A stretch of 64,000 nucleotides of DNA from Stenotrophomonas sp. MMGLT7 (GTDB lineage: Bacteria > Pseudomonadota > Gammaproteobacteria > Xanthomonadales > Xanthomonadaceae), in assembly GCF_021168555.1 (NCBI RefSeq), contig NZ_JAJOZS010000001.1, positions 1 to 64,000 of the forward strand, given 5' to 3'. The translations under genes were made by a program, and so were the position numbers. The notes beneath the pieces were generated by a model that saw nothing but the letters and a program-made list of their open reading frames with translations, ran no database searches and had not been told where the DNA came from. Shown here piece after piece: positions 53,835 to 62,221 of this stretch (position 1 is its first letter; each line of letters starts with the position of its first letter).

Positions 53835-54227
53835 TCAGCGCGGCACGCGCACCATGCGGTCGAGCAGGTGCTCGACGATGCGCTCGGGATGGGCGGTGCG
53901 GCCGACGTGGGTCGGCGAGACCTGCACCACCGCACTGCGCCGGGCGGTGAGGAAGTGGAAACGGGCGCGCGGCGGCAGCGCGGCAATGGGGCCGCCGGCG
54001 GGATCGCCGTCGCAGATGGCGACGATGGCGTCCAGCCATGGCCGCAGCGTGTCGATCTCCAGTGTCGGCGCGAAGGCGCGCAGCCGCGCCTCGTCCAGCT
54101 CGATCGCCGCGGCCAGGTGGCGCGCGCCGGGGCAGGAGACGATCACCCCGACGTTGATGAACTCCTCGCGTTCCACCCGCGGCACCACGCGGATGACGGC
54201 GTAGTCATAGCTGTGCAGCGTGGGCAC
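53835..54227 (-). CDS. DUF3037 family protein
   Basis: A 130-residue soluble protein. SYDYAVIRVVPRVEREEFINVGVIV and the middle AAAIELDEARLRAFAPTLEID are the DUF3037 signature, and FHFLTARRSAVVQVSPTHVGRT also fits. Function is unknown. The GTG start at 54227 has a strong AGGAGG six bases upstream, and the coding region overlaps the end of the HipA-like kinase gene by 23 bp, so the pair is coupled. Confidence 0.83.
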   Translation of the reverse strand: MPTLHSYDYAVIRVVPRVEREEFINVGVIVSCPGARHLAAAIELDEARLRAFAPTLEIDTLRPWLDAIVAICDGDPAGGPIAALPPRARFHFLTARRSAVVQVSPTHVGRTAHPERIVEHLLDRMVRVPR

Positions 54228-54981
54228 GGATGGCCTCCTGCACGAATGCCTTGCGGTGGTCGCGGCGGCGCTCGAGGTAGTCGACGTAGGCCTGCCGGTG
54301 CGCGGCGGCATCGGCGAAGACCGGCTCGCCGGACAGCCAGTCGTCCGGAAGCAGCGCGGCGATGCGCTCGATGGCGGCATCGTCCATGCGCGCAGCCAGC
54401 GCGGCGTCCACCTCGGCGATGCGGCTGGCGAAGGGCAGCAGCACGTGGTCGCGGATCTGCACGAACGGGCGCAGGCAGGCTTCCTGCGCATGCTCCCAGT
54501 CGTGGTGGAAGTACAGCGCCGCACCATGGTCTATAAGCCACAGCGCGTGGTGCCAGACCATCAGGTTGGGATTGCGCGCGGTGCGGTCGACGTTGCTGAC
54601 GCAGGCGTCGAACCAGACGATGCGCGAGGCCAGGTCGGCGTCGACCGCCATCGCCGCCGGATCGTAGTTGAAGGCCCCGGGCAGGTAGTCCAGCCCCAGG
54701 TTCAGGCCTTCGCTGGCGCGGATCAGGTCCTGGATCTCCGGGTCCGGCTCGGTGCGGGCGAACTCCGCATCCAGTCCCACCTCGACGATCTCCGGCACCG
54801 GCAGGCCCAGCGTGCGCGCCAGTTCCCCGGCCACCAGTTCGGCCACCAGCGCCTTCGGCCCCTGGCCGGCGCCGCGAAACTTGAGCACGTACATGCCGTC
54901 GTCGTCGGCCTCGACCACGGCGGGCAGCGAGCCGCCTTCGCGCAGCGGGGAGACGTAGCGGGTGGCGTGGACGGTGCGCAA
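54205..54981 (-). CDS. HipA-like protein kinase (HipA_2 type), paired with DUF3037
   Basis: About 258 residues from a TTG start at 54981 (the best fit to the conserved start VHATRYVSPLREGGSLPAVV; no good ATG is near, and 55074 would add 31 odd residues). Kinase-like motifs remain: Lys34 in MYVLKFRG, a catalytic-loop Asp132 with Asn137 in NVDRTARNPN and Asp151 in LIDHG. HipA kinases phosphorylate translation-factor or tRNA-ligase targets; this small branch has no known target. The overlapping downstream gene is DUF3037. Confidence 0.75.
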   Translation of the reverse strand: MRTVHATRYVSPLREGGSLPAVVEADDDGMYVLKFRGAGQGPKALVAELVAGELARTLGLPVPEIVEVGLDAEFARTEPDPEIQDLIRASEGLNLGLDYLPGAFNYDPAAMAVDADLASRIVWFDACVSNVDRTARNPNLMVWHHALWLIDHGAALYFHHDWEHAQEACLRPFVQIRDHVLLPFASRIAEVDAALAARMDDAAIERIAALLPDDWLSGEPVFADAAAHRQAYVDYLERRRDHRKAFVQEAIRAHAAQL

Positions 54982-55059
54982 GGCGAGGTGTCGGCAGGCG
55001 GCGAAGCGGCGGGAGCAGGCGCCAAGCCTAGAGCATTTTGCGAGCGGGCATCGGTGGGG

Positions 55060-55640
55060 CCGGGACCTCGGCATGGGCAAGAGTCGGCACGTCGTCCCCG
55101 CGCAGGCGGGCACCCAGTGCCCGTGCCTTCAAGGACGGACCGACCGTTCAATTCCGCAGTCGATTGGTCACCGTGGAAGTCGCCGGGTCCCGCCTGCGCG
55201 CACTGCTGTGCGAAGAAAACTCAGGATCGGACAGTCGTCGGCCGAAGTGGCGTGGCTCACGTTCGGAAGAGTGAACGCGTCGTCCCCGCGCAGGTGGAGA
55301 CCCGGTGACCTGCGCGATGAAATCAATCAGCTACGCAATCTCCGTTGATTCCGCTTTTCAAGGCACAGGCACTGGGTGCCTGCCTGCGCGGGGACGACGG
55401 GCAGATGGATGGCGGCCCACGGTCCAAGTCCCGCCGGTGCCAGCAAGCTCGCAAGGCTTCTGCCTCAAGCGTTCGCCGACCCGACAGTAAGACTTCCCCG
55501 GACAGTGGTGCGCCTGCGCGGGGACGACGGATTCGATTCCCCAGGCACGGCCCGCGCGATTCCAGCCGGCAGTCGCCCGGTCCGGCGTTCTCTGTGATGG
55601 CAGCGCGCCTCCGCAGATATGGCGCGGTGAGCGTCGTCAC
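55060..55640. repeat. Non-coding region with degenerate dispersed repeats, family C
   Basis: The same kind of sequence as 6233-7006: GTCGTCCCCGCGCAGG and CTGCGCGGGGACGACG in both orientations and CCCAGTGCCCGTGCCTTCAA (about 55110). A near copy of the 6687-6750 module lies inverted at about 55316-55380. At least three diverged copies lie in tandem or inverted. No convincing gene is present; the short frames encode low-complexity Arg/Pro/Ser peptides. Confidence 0.7.
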
Positions 55641-55656
55641 CGTGCCCGCGCGGGAT

Positions 55657-56550
55657 CTACGTCGTCGTGTCCTTGGCTTGCAGATGCGCCAGCAGGTCGC
55701 GCGCCGGCGGCGGCAGCGTGGCCTCGTCGCGGAAGCACAGCGACAGCCGGCGCACGGTCCAGGCATCGTCCAGCCGCAGGCAGCGCACGCCGGCGATGCG
55801 TATGCGGCGAGTCGCGGCGGCCGGCACGATGGCTACGCCCACGCCGGCGGCCACCATCCGCAGCATGCCGTCGAAGGTGCGCAGGCGGATGCGCGTGTCC
55901 AGGCGGAAACCGGCCTGCGCGGCGTGTTCGTCGATGTGGTCCTGCAGGGCGCTGCCGTCGCCCAGGCCGACGAAGCCCTGGTGCGCCAGCTCGGCGAAGG
56001 CCAGGCGCCGGCGCGCCGCCAGCGCGTGGCCGGCCGGCACTGCCAGCAGCAGCCGGTCCAGCGCGAATGGCCGCAGCTGCAGTCCGCCGGCATCCAGCGC
56101 ATCGGTGACGATGCCCAGGTCGGCCAGCCCGGCGGCCAGCATCTTCAGGGTGACGCTGGAGGTGCGCTCCTTCAGTTCCACCTCCACGTCCGGGTGCGTG
56201 GCCAGCCATGCCGCCAGCGGCGCCGGCAGGTGTTCGGCGATGGTCACGGTGTTGGCCAGCAGCCGCACGCGGCCCCGCGCGCCGCGGGCGAAGTCGTCCA
56301 GTTCGCCGCGCAGCAGCTCGTCCTGGCGCAGCATCAGCCGGGCGTGGTGGCCCAGCGACTCGCCGGCCGCGGTGGCGAACACGCCGCGCGCGTGCCGCTG
56401 CAGCAGCGGCAGCCCGGCCGCGTCCTCCATGCGGCGCAGGCGCTCGCTGGCGGCCGCCAGCGAGAGGTGGGAGCGGGTGGCGCCGGCGGTGATGCTGCCG
56501 GCCTCGATCACGTGCACGAACAGGCGCAGGTCGGTCAGGTCGAAGTGCAT
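55657..56550 (-). CDS. LysR-family transcriptional regulator
   Basis: A 297-residue regulator. The N-terminal winged helix-turn-helix (about residues 4-62, LTDLRLFVHVIEAGSITAGA with SERLRRMEDAAGLPLLQR) is followed by a periplasmic-binding-like effector domain. It is divergent from the TauE/SafE permease gene with 76 bp between, the usual arrangement for a regulator and its target. The effector is unknown. The intergenic region carries two palindromes (56556-56595). Confidence 0.9.
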   Translation of the reverse strand: MHFDLTDLRLFVHVIEAGSITAGATRSHLSLAAASERLRRMEDAAGLPLLQRHARGVFATAAGESLGHHARLMLRQDELLRGELDDFARGARGRVRLLANTVTIAEHLPAPLAAWLATHPDVEVELKERTSSVTLKMLAAGLADLGIVTDALDAGGLQLRPFALDRLLLAVPAGHALAARRRLAFAELAHQGFVGLGDGSALQDHIDEHAAQAGFRLDTRIRLRTFDGMLRMVAAGVGVAIVPAAATRRIRIAGVRCLRLDDAWTVRRLSLCFRDEATLPPPARDLLAHLQAKDTTT

Positions 56551-56555
56551 GAGGT

Positions 56556-56595
56556 TTCGGCAATGCCGAAGGCTGCGGGGACAATGCCGCATTGT
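56556..56595. promoter_or_regulatory. Twin palindromes between LysR and TauE genes
   Basis: TTCGGCAATGCCGAA (56556-56570) contains a T-N11-A LysR-type box. ACAATGCCGCATTGT (56581-56595) is a second palindrome 25 bases on. Both share CAATGCCG. They are probable LysR binding sites for autoregulation and target control. Confidence 0.6.
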
Positions 56596-56626
56596 GCCCG
56601 CCGCGGCGACAGGGTTGAATCCACCG

Positions 56627-57373
56627 ATGCAAACGAGCGGATATGGGATATGGGCGGCCTGCGCGGCGATCTTCGTGGTCGCCGGCGTGGTCAAGGGCGT
56701 CACCGGCATGGGCCTGCCGACGGTGGCGATCGCGCTGATGGCCGGCCTGCTGCCGACGCCGCTGGCCGCCGCGCTGCTGGTGGTGCCGACGCTGGTCACC
56801 AACCTGCGCCAGGCCACCGGGGCGGGGGTGATGCCGCTGCTGCGGCGGCTGTGGCCGATGCTGCTGCTGACCGCCTGCGGCACGCTGCTCACCGCGCCGC
56901 TGCTGGCCGGCAGCGGCCAGGGCATCAGCAGCGGCTGGCTGGGCCTGGTACTGCTGGTCTATGCGCTGCAGGGCCTGCGCCGGCACCCCTGGCAGGTGCC
57001 GGCGGCAGCCGAGCGCTGGCTGTCGCCGCTGGTGGGCGTGCTCACCGGCGTGGCCGGCGGCGCCACCGGAGTGTTCATCGTGCCTTCGGTGCCGTACCTG
57101 CAGGCGCTGGGGCTGGAACGCGATGCGCTGGTGCAGGCACTGGCGTTGTCCTTCACCGTATCCGCCGTCGCCATGGGCACGGTGCTGGCCGGCCACGGCG
57201 CGATGGGCACCGGCACCGCCGCGGCCTCGGCGCTGCTGGTGCTGCCGGCGATGGCCGGCATGTACGTGGGCAACCGCATCCGCGAGCGGATCAGCGCGGT
57301 GGCGTTCAAGCGCGGCTTCCTGCTGTGCCTGGTGCTGCTGGGCGCGGAGCTGGTGTGGCGGGCGTGGGGATGA
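56627..57373 (+). CDS. TauE/SafE family membrane permease
   Basis: A 248-residue protein with about eight hydrophobic segments, starting IWAACAAIFVVAGVVKGVTGMGLPTV, the typical first TauE/SafE repeat. GVLTGVAGGATGVFIVP marks the second. The family exports sulfite, sulfoacetate or other small organic anions. The substrate is unknown. It is probably controlled by the divergent LysR gene. Confidence 0.88.
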   Translation: MQTSGYGIWAACAAIFVVAGVVKGVTGMGLPTVAIALMAGLLPTPLAAALLVVPTLVTNLRQATGAGVMPLLRRLWPMLLLTACGTLLTAPLLAGSGQGISSGWLGLVLLVYALQGLRRHPWQVPAAAERWLSPLVGVLTGVAGGATGVFIVPSVPYLQALGLERDALVQALALSFTVSAVAMGTVLAGHGAMGTGTAAASALLVLPAMAGMYVGNRIRERISAVAFKRGFLLCLVLLGAELVWRAWG

Positions 57374-57422
57374 GCCGTTTCAGGGTGCTGGCCGCCATCC
57401 GATGCCCTTTTTATGCCTTTTT

Positions 57423-57459
57423 GTAGGAGCGACTTCAGTCGCGATGAGGCTTGACCGGT
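57423..57459. repeat. Family A repeat, left half only
   Basis: GTAGGAGCGACTTCAGTCGC and GATGAGGCTTGACCGG match the left arm of the other copies, then stop. The right arm is missing, unlike every other copy. The remnant joins directly to an unrelated structured stretch. Confidence 0.8.
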
Positions 57460-57531
57460 TCTGATTCGCCGAAGCTTCCTGGCTCTTTTCACGTGAGCAA
57501 AGGCTTCCGTCCGCTGACGCGGCCGGGTTCA

Positions 57532-57654
57532 TTTCTTTTGGAAAGCGCCAAAAGAAACGGAACCAAAGAAAAACGCTTTCCCTGCAAGGTCAAAAGCCTT
57601 CGTCTGCGGGGTTATCGGGATTTTCCGACTCGCCATCCTGGCTCGGTCGGAAAA
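57532..57654. other. Structured non-coding stretch with two hairpins
   Basis: TTTCTTTTGG (57532-57541), AAAGCG, CCAAAAGAAA (57548-57557) is a perfect 10-bp hairpin of A/T-rich sequence in a GC-rich genome. TTTTCCGAC (57621-57629) and GTCGGAAAA (57646-57654) are a second 9-bp pair, with GCCA/TGGC inside. A 486-base frame over this region exists but shows no family resemblance and no ribosome site. It could be a small RNA or a dispersed element. The rest of the gap (57460-57851) shows nothing else. Confidence 0.45.
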
Positions 57655-57851
57655 CGCCGCACATCCATGGGCGGCGCCCTCCGGGTCTGGACAGGTCCTC
57701 GTCACTCACAGTTGGCGCAACAGCACGGCAAACGGAGTGCCCATCCCTGGAGCGGGCTGTCGCTGCCCTTGTCGGGTGCGACTGCTGGGAAGTTGGGGGC
57801 CTGGTCGCGAGCCACGCAGAGTGGCTCCTACGGGGCGGCAGACAGGGTGTT

Positions 57852-58580
57852 TCAGAAGCTCCAGCCCAGCAGCAGCGAGATGCGGCCGTCGGCCTTGGAG
57901 GCGTCGTCGAGATTGTCCGACAGCGCTTGGCCGTAGCTGAAGGTATCGGTGTACTGCAGTTCCGCGTCGATCGGGCCGAACGCGCGGGTCACGCCGACCA
58001 TGTAGTCGCCGTAGCTGTCGCCGGCGGCATCGTCGAGGTCGTACCAGCCGGTCTGCAGCTTCAGGCCGAAGCCGCTGTCGCCCAGCGGGTACTCGGCCGC
58101 GGCGCTGTAGTAGATGCCCTTGCCGCCGAGGCGGAAGATGTCGGGCGAATAGGCCACGGCCGCGGTGTAGTACCCGGCGAAGGACAGGCTGGCGACGTAC
58201 TCGGTGTAGGAGACGTCGTAGCCGGGCAGGGCGCCCGGATACCTGGCACGGGTTGCCGACAGGTCCAGTTCGATGCCGTCGGCCAGTTCGCGCGCCCAGC
58301 CCAGGGTGTAGTCGACCTCGTGGTCGATGCCGTCGTCCTCGTCGCCGGGACTGGTGAACTTGACCCGCGATGCCCAGATGCCGGCGTACACGCCGCTGGC
58401 ATGCGCCACGCCCGCCTCGGCCTGCAGCGCGGCATCGCCGTCGGTCTGCGAGATGCCGCGCCAGACGAAGTCGCTGGCCGCGGTGACGTTGCCCTCGAAG
58501 GACCATGCGCGGTCCGCATCCTGGGCGTGGGCGAGGGCGGGACTGCAGGCGAGGACGAGCAACAGGTGGCGAGGACGCAT
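57852..58580 (-). CDS. TorF-family putative porin
   Basis: A 242-residue outer-membrane protein with a signal peptide (about residues 4-19, HLLLVLACSPALAHAQ). The typical opening SFEGNVTAASDFVWRGISQTDGDAALQ and alternating beta strands ending in aromatic SF (LLGWSF) fit TIGR02001 (TorF), gammaproteobacterial. Some members sit near transport genes; here it is divergent from the polyamine-type solute-binding gene, so joint function is only a guess. Confidence 0.87.
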   Translation of the reverse strand: MRPRHLLLVLACSPALAHAQDADRAWSFEGNVTAASDFVWRGISQTDGDAALQAEAGVAHASGVYAGIWASRVKFTSPGDEDDGIDHEVDYTLGWARELADGIELDLSATRARYPGALPGYDVSYTEYVASLSFAGYYTAAVAYSPDIFRLGGKGIYYSAAAEYPLGDSGFGLKLQTGWYDLDDAAGDSYGDYMVGVTRAFGPIDAELQYTDTFSYGQALSDNLDDASKADGRISLLLGWSF

Positions 58581-58741
58581 GAGGTGGACCGGGAGCCTGG
58601 AAGGGGCGCAAACGATACACGTGCGCGGGCGCCGCGGCGCGGGCCGGCGCGATACACAGCGCCATGTCCAGGCGGTACCATGCGCGGCTCCGGCGGCCCC
58701 GCGGCCGACCGCTCCTCCACGCTGCCACAGGAAATCCCGCG

Positions 58742-59890
58742 ATGCGTCGTCCACTCCTGCTCCGTATTGCCCCGATCGCCTGCGTCCTGCTGCTAGCCGC
58801 CTGCGGCAATGAGTCGCAGGAAAAAACCGGCGGCGGCAAGAGCGCGGAGAAGGTGCTCAACGTCTACAACTGGTCCGACTACGTCGCCGACGACACCATC
58901 CGCGATTTCGAGCAGGCCACCGGCATCAAGGTCAACTACGACGTCTATTCCGAGAACGAGACGCTGGAGACCAAGCTGACCACCGGCAGTTCCGGCTACG
59001 ACGTGGTGTTCCCCTCGGCGCGCCCGTTCGCGCAGCGGCAGATCCGCGCCGGCCTGTACGCCGAGCTGGACAAGGACAAGCTGCCGAACTGGCGGCACCT
59101 GGACCCGGACGTGCTCAAGGGCCTGGCCGACATCGATCCGGGCAATGCCCACGTGGTGCCGTACATGTGGGGCACCACCGGCCTGGGCATCAACGTCGAC
59201 AAGGTCAAGGCCGCGCTCGGCGAGGCCGCGCCGCTCGACTCATGGGCGCTGCTGTTCGACCCGGCCAACGCCGCCAAGCTCGCCAGCTGCGGCATCAGCG
59301 TGCTCGACGACGACCAGGAGGCTTTCGGCGCGGCGCTGATCTACAAGGGACGCGATCCCAACGCCGGCAGCGCCGACGAGATCGAGCTGGTCAAGCAGAC
59401 CTACGCGGCGGTGCGCCCTTACATCCGCACCTTCAACAACGCCCAGTACAAGGATGCGCTGGCCAATGGCGACGCCTGCCTGGTGATGGGCTATTCCGGC
59501 GACATCGGCCAGGCCCGCGACGTCGCCGCCGAGGCGGCCGAATCGACCGGCAAGGCGGCGCCGGACATCCGCTACGTGATCCCGAAGGAGGGCGCGATCC
59601 GCTGGGTCGACGTGATGGCGATCCCCAAGGACGCCCCGCACGCCGACAACGCGCTGGCCTTCATCGACTACCTGCTGCAGCCGCAGGTGATCGCCCAGGT
59701 CACCGACCACGTGGCCTACGCCAACGCCAACAAGGACGCCACCGCGCTGGTCGACCCGGCGATCGCCGCCGACCCGGGCGTCTATCCACCCGAGCAGGTG
59801 CGCGCCAAGCTGGTCGATCCGACTTCGTTGCCCGAGGCCGTGCAGCGCCAGCGCGTGCGTGCCTGGACCACGATCAAGAGCGGGCGTTGA
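58742..59890 (+). CDS. potF: Polyamine ABC transporter solute-binding lipoprotein (PotF-like)
   Basis: A 382-residue substrate-binding protein with a lipobox (LLAAC). NVYNWSDYVADDTIRDFEQATGIKV is the hallmark of putrescine/spermidine binding proteins, and MWGTTGLGINVDKVK and GYSGDIGQARDVA line the ligand cleft. E. coli PotF is 370 residues and soluble; here the lipid anchor is present. Putrescine is likely but not shown. It lies 196 bp before the ATP-binding gene. Confidence 0.9.
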   Translation: MRRPLLLRIAPIACVLLLAACGNESQEKTGGGKSAEKVLNVYNWSDYVADDTIRDFEQATGIKVNYDVYSENETLETKLTTGSSGYDVVFPSARPFAQRQIRAGLYAELDKDKLPNWRHLDPDVLKGLADIDPGNAHVVPYMWGTTGLGINVDKVKAALGEAAPLDSWALLFDPANAAKLASCGISVLDDDQEAFGAALIYKGRDPNAGSADEIELVKQTYAAVRPYIRTFNNAQYKDALANGDACLVMGYSGDIGQARDVAAEAAESTGKAAPDIRYVIPKEGAIRWVDVMAIPKDAPHADNALAFIDYLLQPQVIAQVTDHVAYANANKDATALVDPAIAADPGVYPPEQVRAKLVDPTSLPEAVQRQRVRAWTTIKSGR

Positions 59891-60086
59891 CGGAGCTGCC
59901 GTAACGAACCGGGCCCGGCAGGGGATCATCGCCGTCCGCGCCTGCGGGGATGGCGGATGCGGATCCCTCCGCGGGGCCTCACACTGGACGGCGAAGGCGG
60001 CTGCCGCATCCGGCCGGCACGCAGCAACAGGAGAACGATGGCGATGAACGAACGTGCGGCCGCGACCGCGGCAGGAGAGCGCTGAG

Positions 60087-61232
60087 ATGGCCGCGCCCGC
60101 CAGGCCGGCGCCGCCGGTCGAGCCCTGGCGCGACCCGGGTGCGCAGCCGTTCGTGCGCATCGAGGGCGTGACCAAGACCTTCGGCAAGTTCTACGCCTGC
60201 GACGACATCTCGCTGGACGTCTACCGCGGCGAGTTCTTCGCCATCCTCGGCGGTTCCGGCTCGGGCAAGAGCACGCTGCTGCGGCTGCTGGCCGGGTTCG
60301 AGGCGCCGGACAAGGGTCGCATCCTGATCGACGGCGTCGACGTCACCGCGCTGCCGCCGTACCAGCGTCCGGTCAACATGATGTTCCAGAGCTACGCGCT
60401 GTTCCCGCACATGACCGTGGCGCAGAACATCGCCTTCGGCCTGAAGCAGGACCGGCTGCCGGCCGGCGAGATCCGCGACCGCGTGCAGCACATGCTGGAA
60501 CTGGTGCAGATGCCGCAGCTGGGCAACCGCAAGCCCGACCAGCTCTCCGGCGGCCAGCGCCAGCGTGCCGCGCTGGCACGGGCACTGGCCAAGCAGCCCA
60601 AGCTGCTGCTGCTCGACGAGCCGCTCGGCGCGCTCGACAAGCGCCTGCGCGAGCACACCCAGTTCGAGCTGGTCAACATCCAGGAGAAGGTCGGTACCAC
60701 CTTCATCATGGTCACCCACGACCAGGAGGAGGCGATGACCATGTCCTCGCGCATCGCGGTGATGGATGCCGGCCGCATCGTCCAGGTGTCCACGCCGGCG
60801 GCGCTGTACGAGTTCCCGGCCACGCGCTTCGTGGCCGAGTTCATCGGCGGCATCAACCTGTTCGAGGGCAGGGTGCTGTCGCAGGACCTCGATGCCGGCC
60901 TGGTACGGGTGCAGTGCGACCAGCTGGAGGCGCCGCTGCTGGCGCGGCACACCGACTTCGTGCCCGAGGGCACCGCGGTCAGCGTCGCCGTGCGCCCGGA
61001 GAAGATCGACGTGCACGAGCAGCGGCCGCAGGCCGACAACGTCGCCGTCGGCAAGGTGCGCGACATCGCCTATCTGGGCGACGTGTCGATCTACCACGTG
61101 CAGACCGAGGCCGGGGCGGTGATCCGGGTGCAGGAGACCCACGTCGAGCGCAGCTCCGAGCCGCACTACGACTGGGACGGCACGCTGTGGCTGAGCTGGC
61201 CGGCGTCCAGCGCGGTGGTGCTGACGGCATGA
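60087..61232 (+). CDS. potG: Polyamine ABC transporter ATP-binding protein (PotG-like)
   Basis: A 381-residue ABC ATPase. Walker A is GGSGSGKST (residues 55-63), the signature LSGGQRQRAALARALA, Walker B LLLLDEPLGALDK and the switch His in MVTHDQEEA. A C-terminal TOBE-like domain (from about 260, NLFEGRVLSQ) is as in PotA and PotG. AGGAGAG precedes the ATG. The stop overlaps the next start (ATGA). It energises the permease pair that follows. Confidence 0.93.
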   Translation: MAAPARPAPPVEPWRDPGAQPFVRIEGVTKTFGKFYACDDISLDVYRGEFFAILGGSGSGKSTLLRLLAGFEAPDKGRILIDGVDVTALPPYQRPVNMMFQSYALFPHMTVAQNIAFGLKQDRLPAGEIRDRVQHMLELVQMPQLGNRKPDQLSGGQRQRAALARALAKQPKLLLLDEPLGALDKRLREHTQFELVNIQEKVGTTFIMVTHDQEEAMTMSSRIAVMDAGRIVQVSTPAALYEFPATRFVAEFIGGINLFEGRVLSQDLDAGLVRVQCDQLEAPLLARHTDFVPEGTAVSVAVRPEKIDVHEQRPQADNVAVGKVRDIAYLGDVSIYHVQTEAGAVIRVQETHVERSSEPHYDWDGTLWLSWPASSAVVLTA

Positions 61233-62221
61233 GCCAGGCGCGCGGCGGCGAGGCCTGGTGGAGCCTGTGGGCCGGCGTGGTCGGCAACCTGTTCGGCTGG
61301 TTCCGGGTGGTGCGCGACGAATTCCGCACCCGCCGCGGCCGGCTGCTGGTCAAGCTGGTGCCGATGCTGTGGCTGGGACTGTTCTTCGCGGTGCCGTTCC
61401 TGATCGTGGCCAAGATCAGCCTGGCCGAGGCGGTGTTCGGCCAGGTACCCCCGTACACCTCGCTGATCGAGAGCGCCGCCGACGGCTCGGCCTCGCTGCG
61501 CCTGCACATCTCCAGCTACCTGTTGCTGCTGCAGGATCCGCTGTACGTGGACGCCTACCTGCGCTCGCTGCTGTTCGCCGGCGTGTCCACGCTGTTCTGC
61601 CTGCTGCTCGGCTACCCGATGGCCTACGGCATCGCCCGCGCCCGCCCGGGCCTGCGGGTGGTGCTGATGATGCTGGTGATCCTGCCGTTCTGGACCAGCT
61701 CGCTGCTGCGCACCTACGCGATGATCGGCATCTTCAAGGCCAACGGCTGGCTGTCCACGGCGCTGGCCGCGATCGGCGTGCTGGAGCCGGGCGAGGCGGT
61801 GCTCAACACCGACCTGGCCGTGTACATCGGCATCGTCTACAACTACCTGCCGTTCATGGTGCTGCCGCTGGCGGCCACGCTGATGCGGCTGGACTTCACC
61901 CTGCTCGAAGCGGCCGCCGACCTCGGCGCCAGGCCCATGCAGTCGTTCCTGCGCATCACCGTGCCGCTGTCGATGCCGGGCATCGTCGCCGGCTGCCTGC
62001 TGGTGTTCATCCCCGCGGTGGGCGAGTTCGTGATCCCGGACCTGCTCGGCGGGCCGGGCGCGCTGACCATCGGCCGGGTGCTGTGGACCGAGTTCTTCAC
62101 CAACCGCGACTGGCCGCTGGCCTCGGCGGTGGCGATCGCCATGCTGCTGCTGATCGTGATCCCGACGCTGGTGTTCGAGTACATCGAGAACCGGCGCGAG
62201 CAGCGCGAGGCCGAGGCATGA
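61229..62221 (+). CDS. potH: Polyamine ABC transporter permease (PotH-like)
   Basis: A 330-residue inner-membrane permease with six membrane segments after a roughly 45-residue cytoplasmic N-terminus. LVPMLWLGLFFAVPFLIVAKISLAE starts the first. The EAA loop reads EAAADLGARPMQSFLRITVPLSMPGI, contacting the ATPase. It is coupled by ATGA overlaps to potG and potI. Confidence 0.92.
   Translation: MSQARGGEAWWSLWAGVVGNLFGWFRVVRDEFRTRRGRLLVKLVPMLWLGLFFAVPFLIVAKISLAEAVFGQVPPYTSLIESAADGSASLRLHISSYLLLLQDPLYVDAYLRSLLFAGVSTLFCLLLGYPMAYGIARARPGLRVVLMMLVILPFWTSSLLRTYAMIGIFKANGWLSTALAAIGVLEPGEAVLNTDLAVYIGIVYNYLPFMVLPLAATLMRLDFTLLEAAADLGARPMQSFLRITVPLSMPGIVAGCLLVFIPAVGEFVIPDLLGGPGALTIGRVLWTEFFTNRDWPLASAVAIAMLLLIVIPTLVFEYIENRREQREAEA

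Noticed and set aside
57451-57936. A 161-codon plus-strand frame in the gap before the TorF gene
   Set aside because: No ribosome site, no domain and Lys/Arg/Ser-rich composition. It spans hairpins and runs into the end of the TorF gene on the other strand.
59891-60086. Possible small gene between the solute-binding and ATP-binding genes of the polyamine transporter
   Set aside because: Short frames there lack a ribosome site and resemble nothing; the gap looks like spacer DNA.
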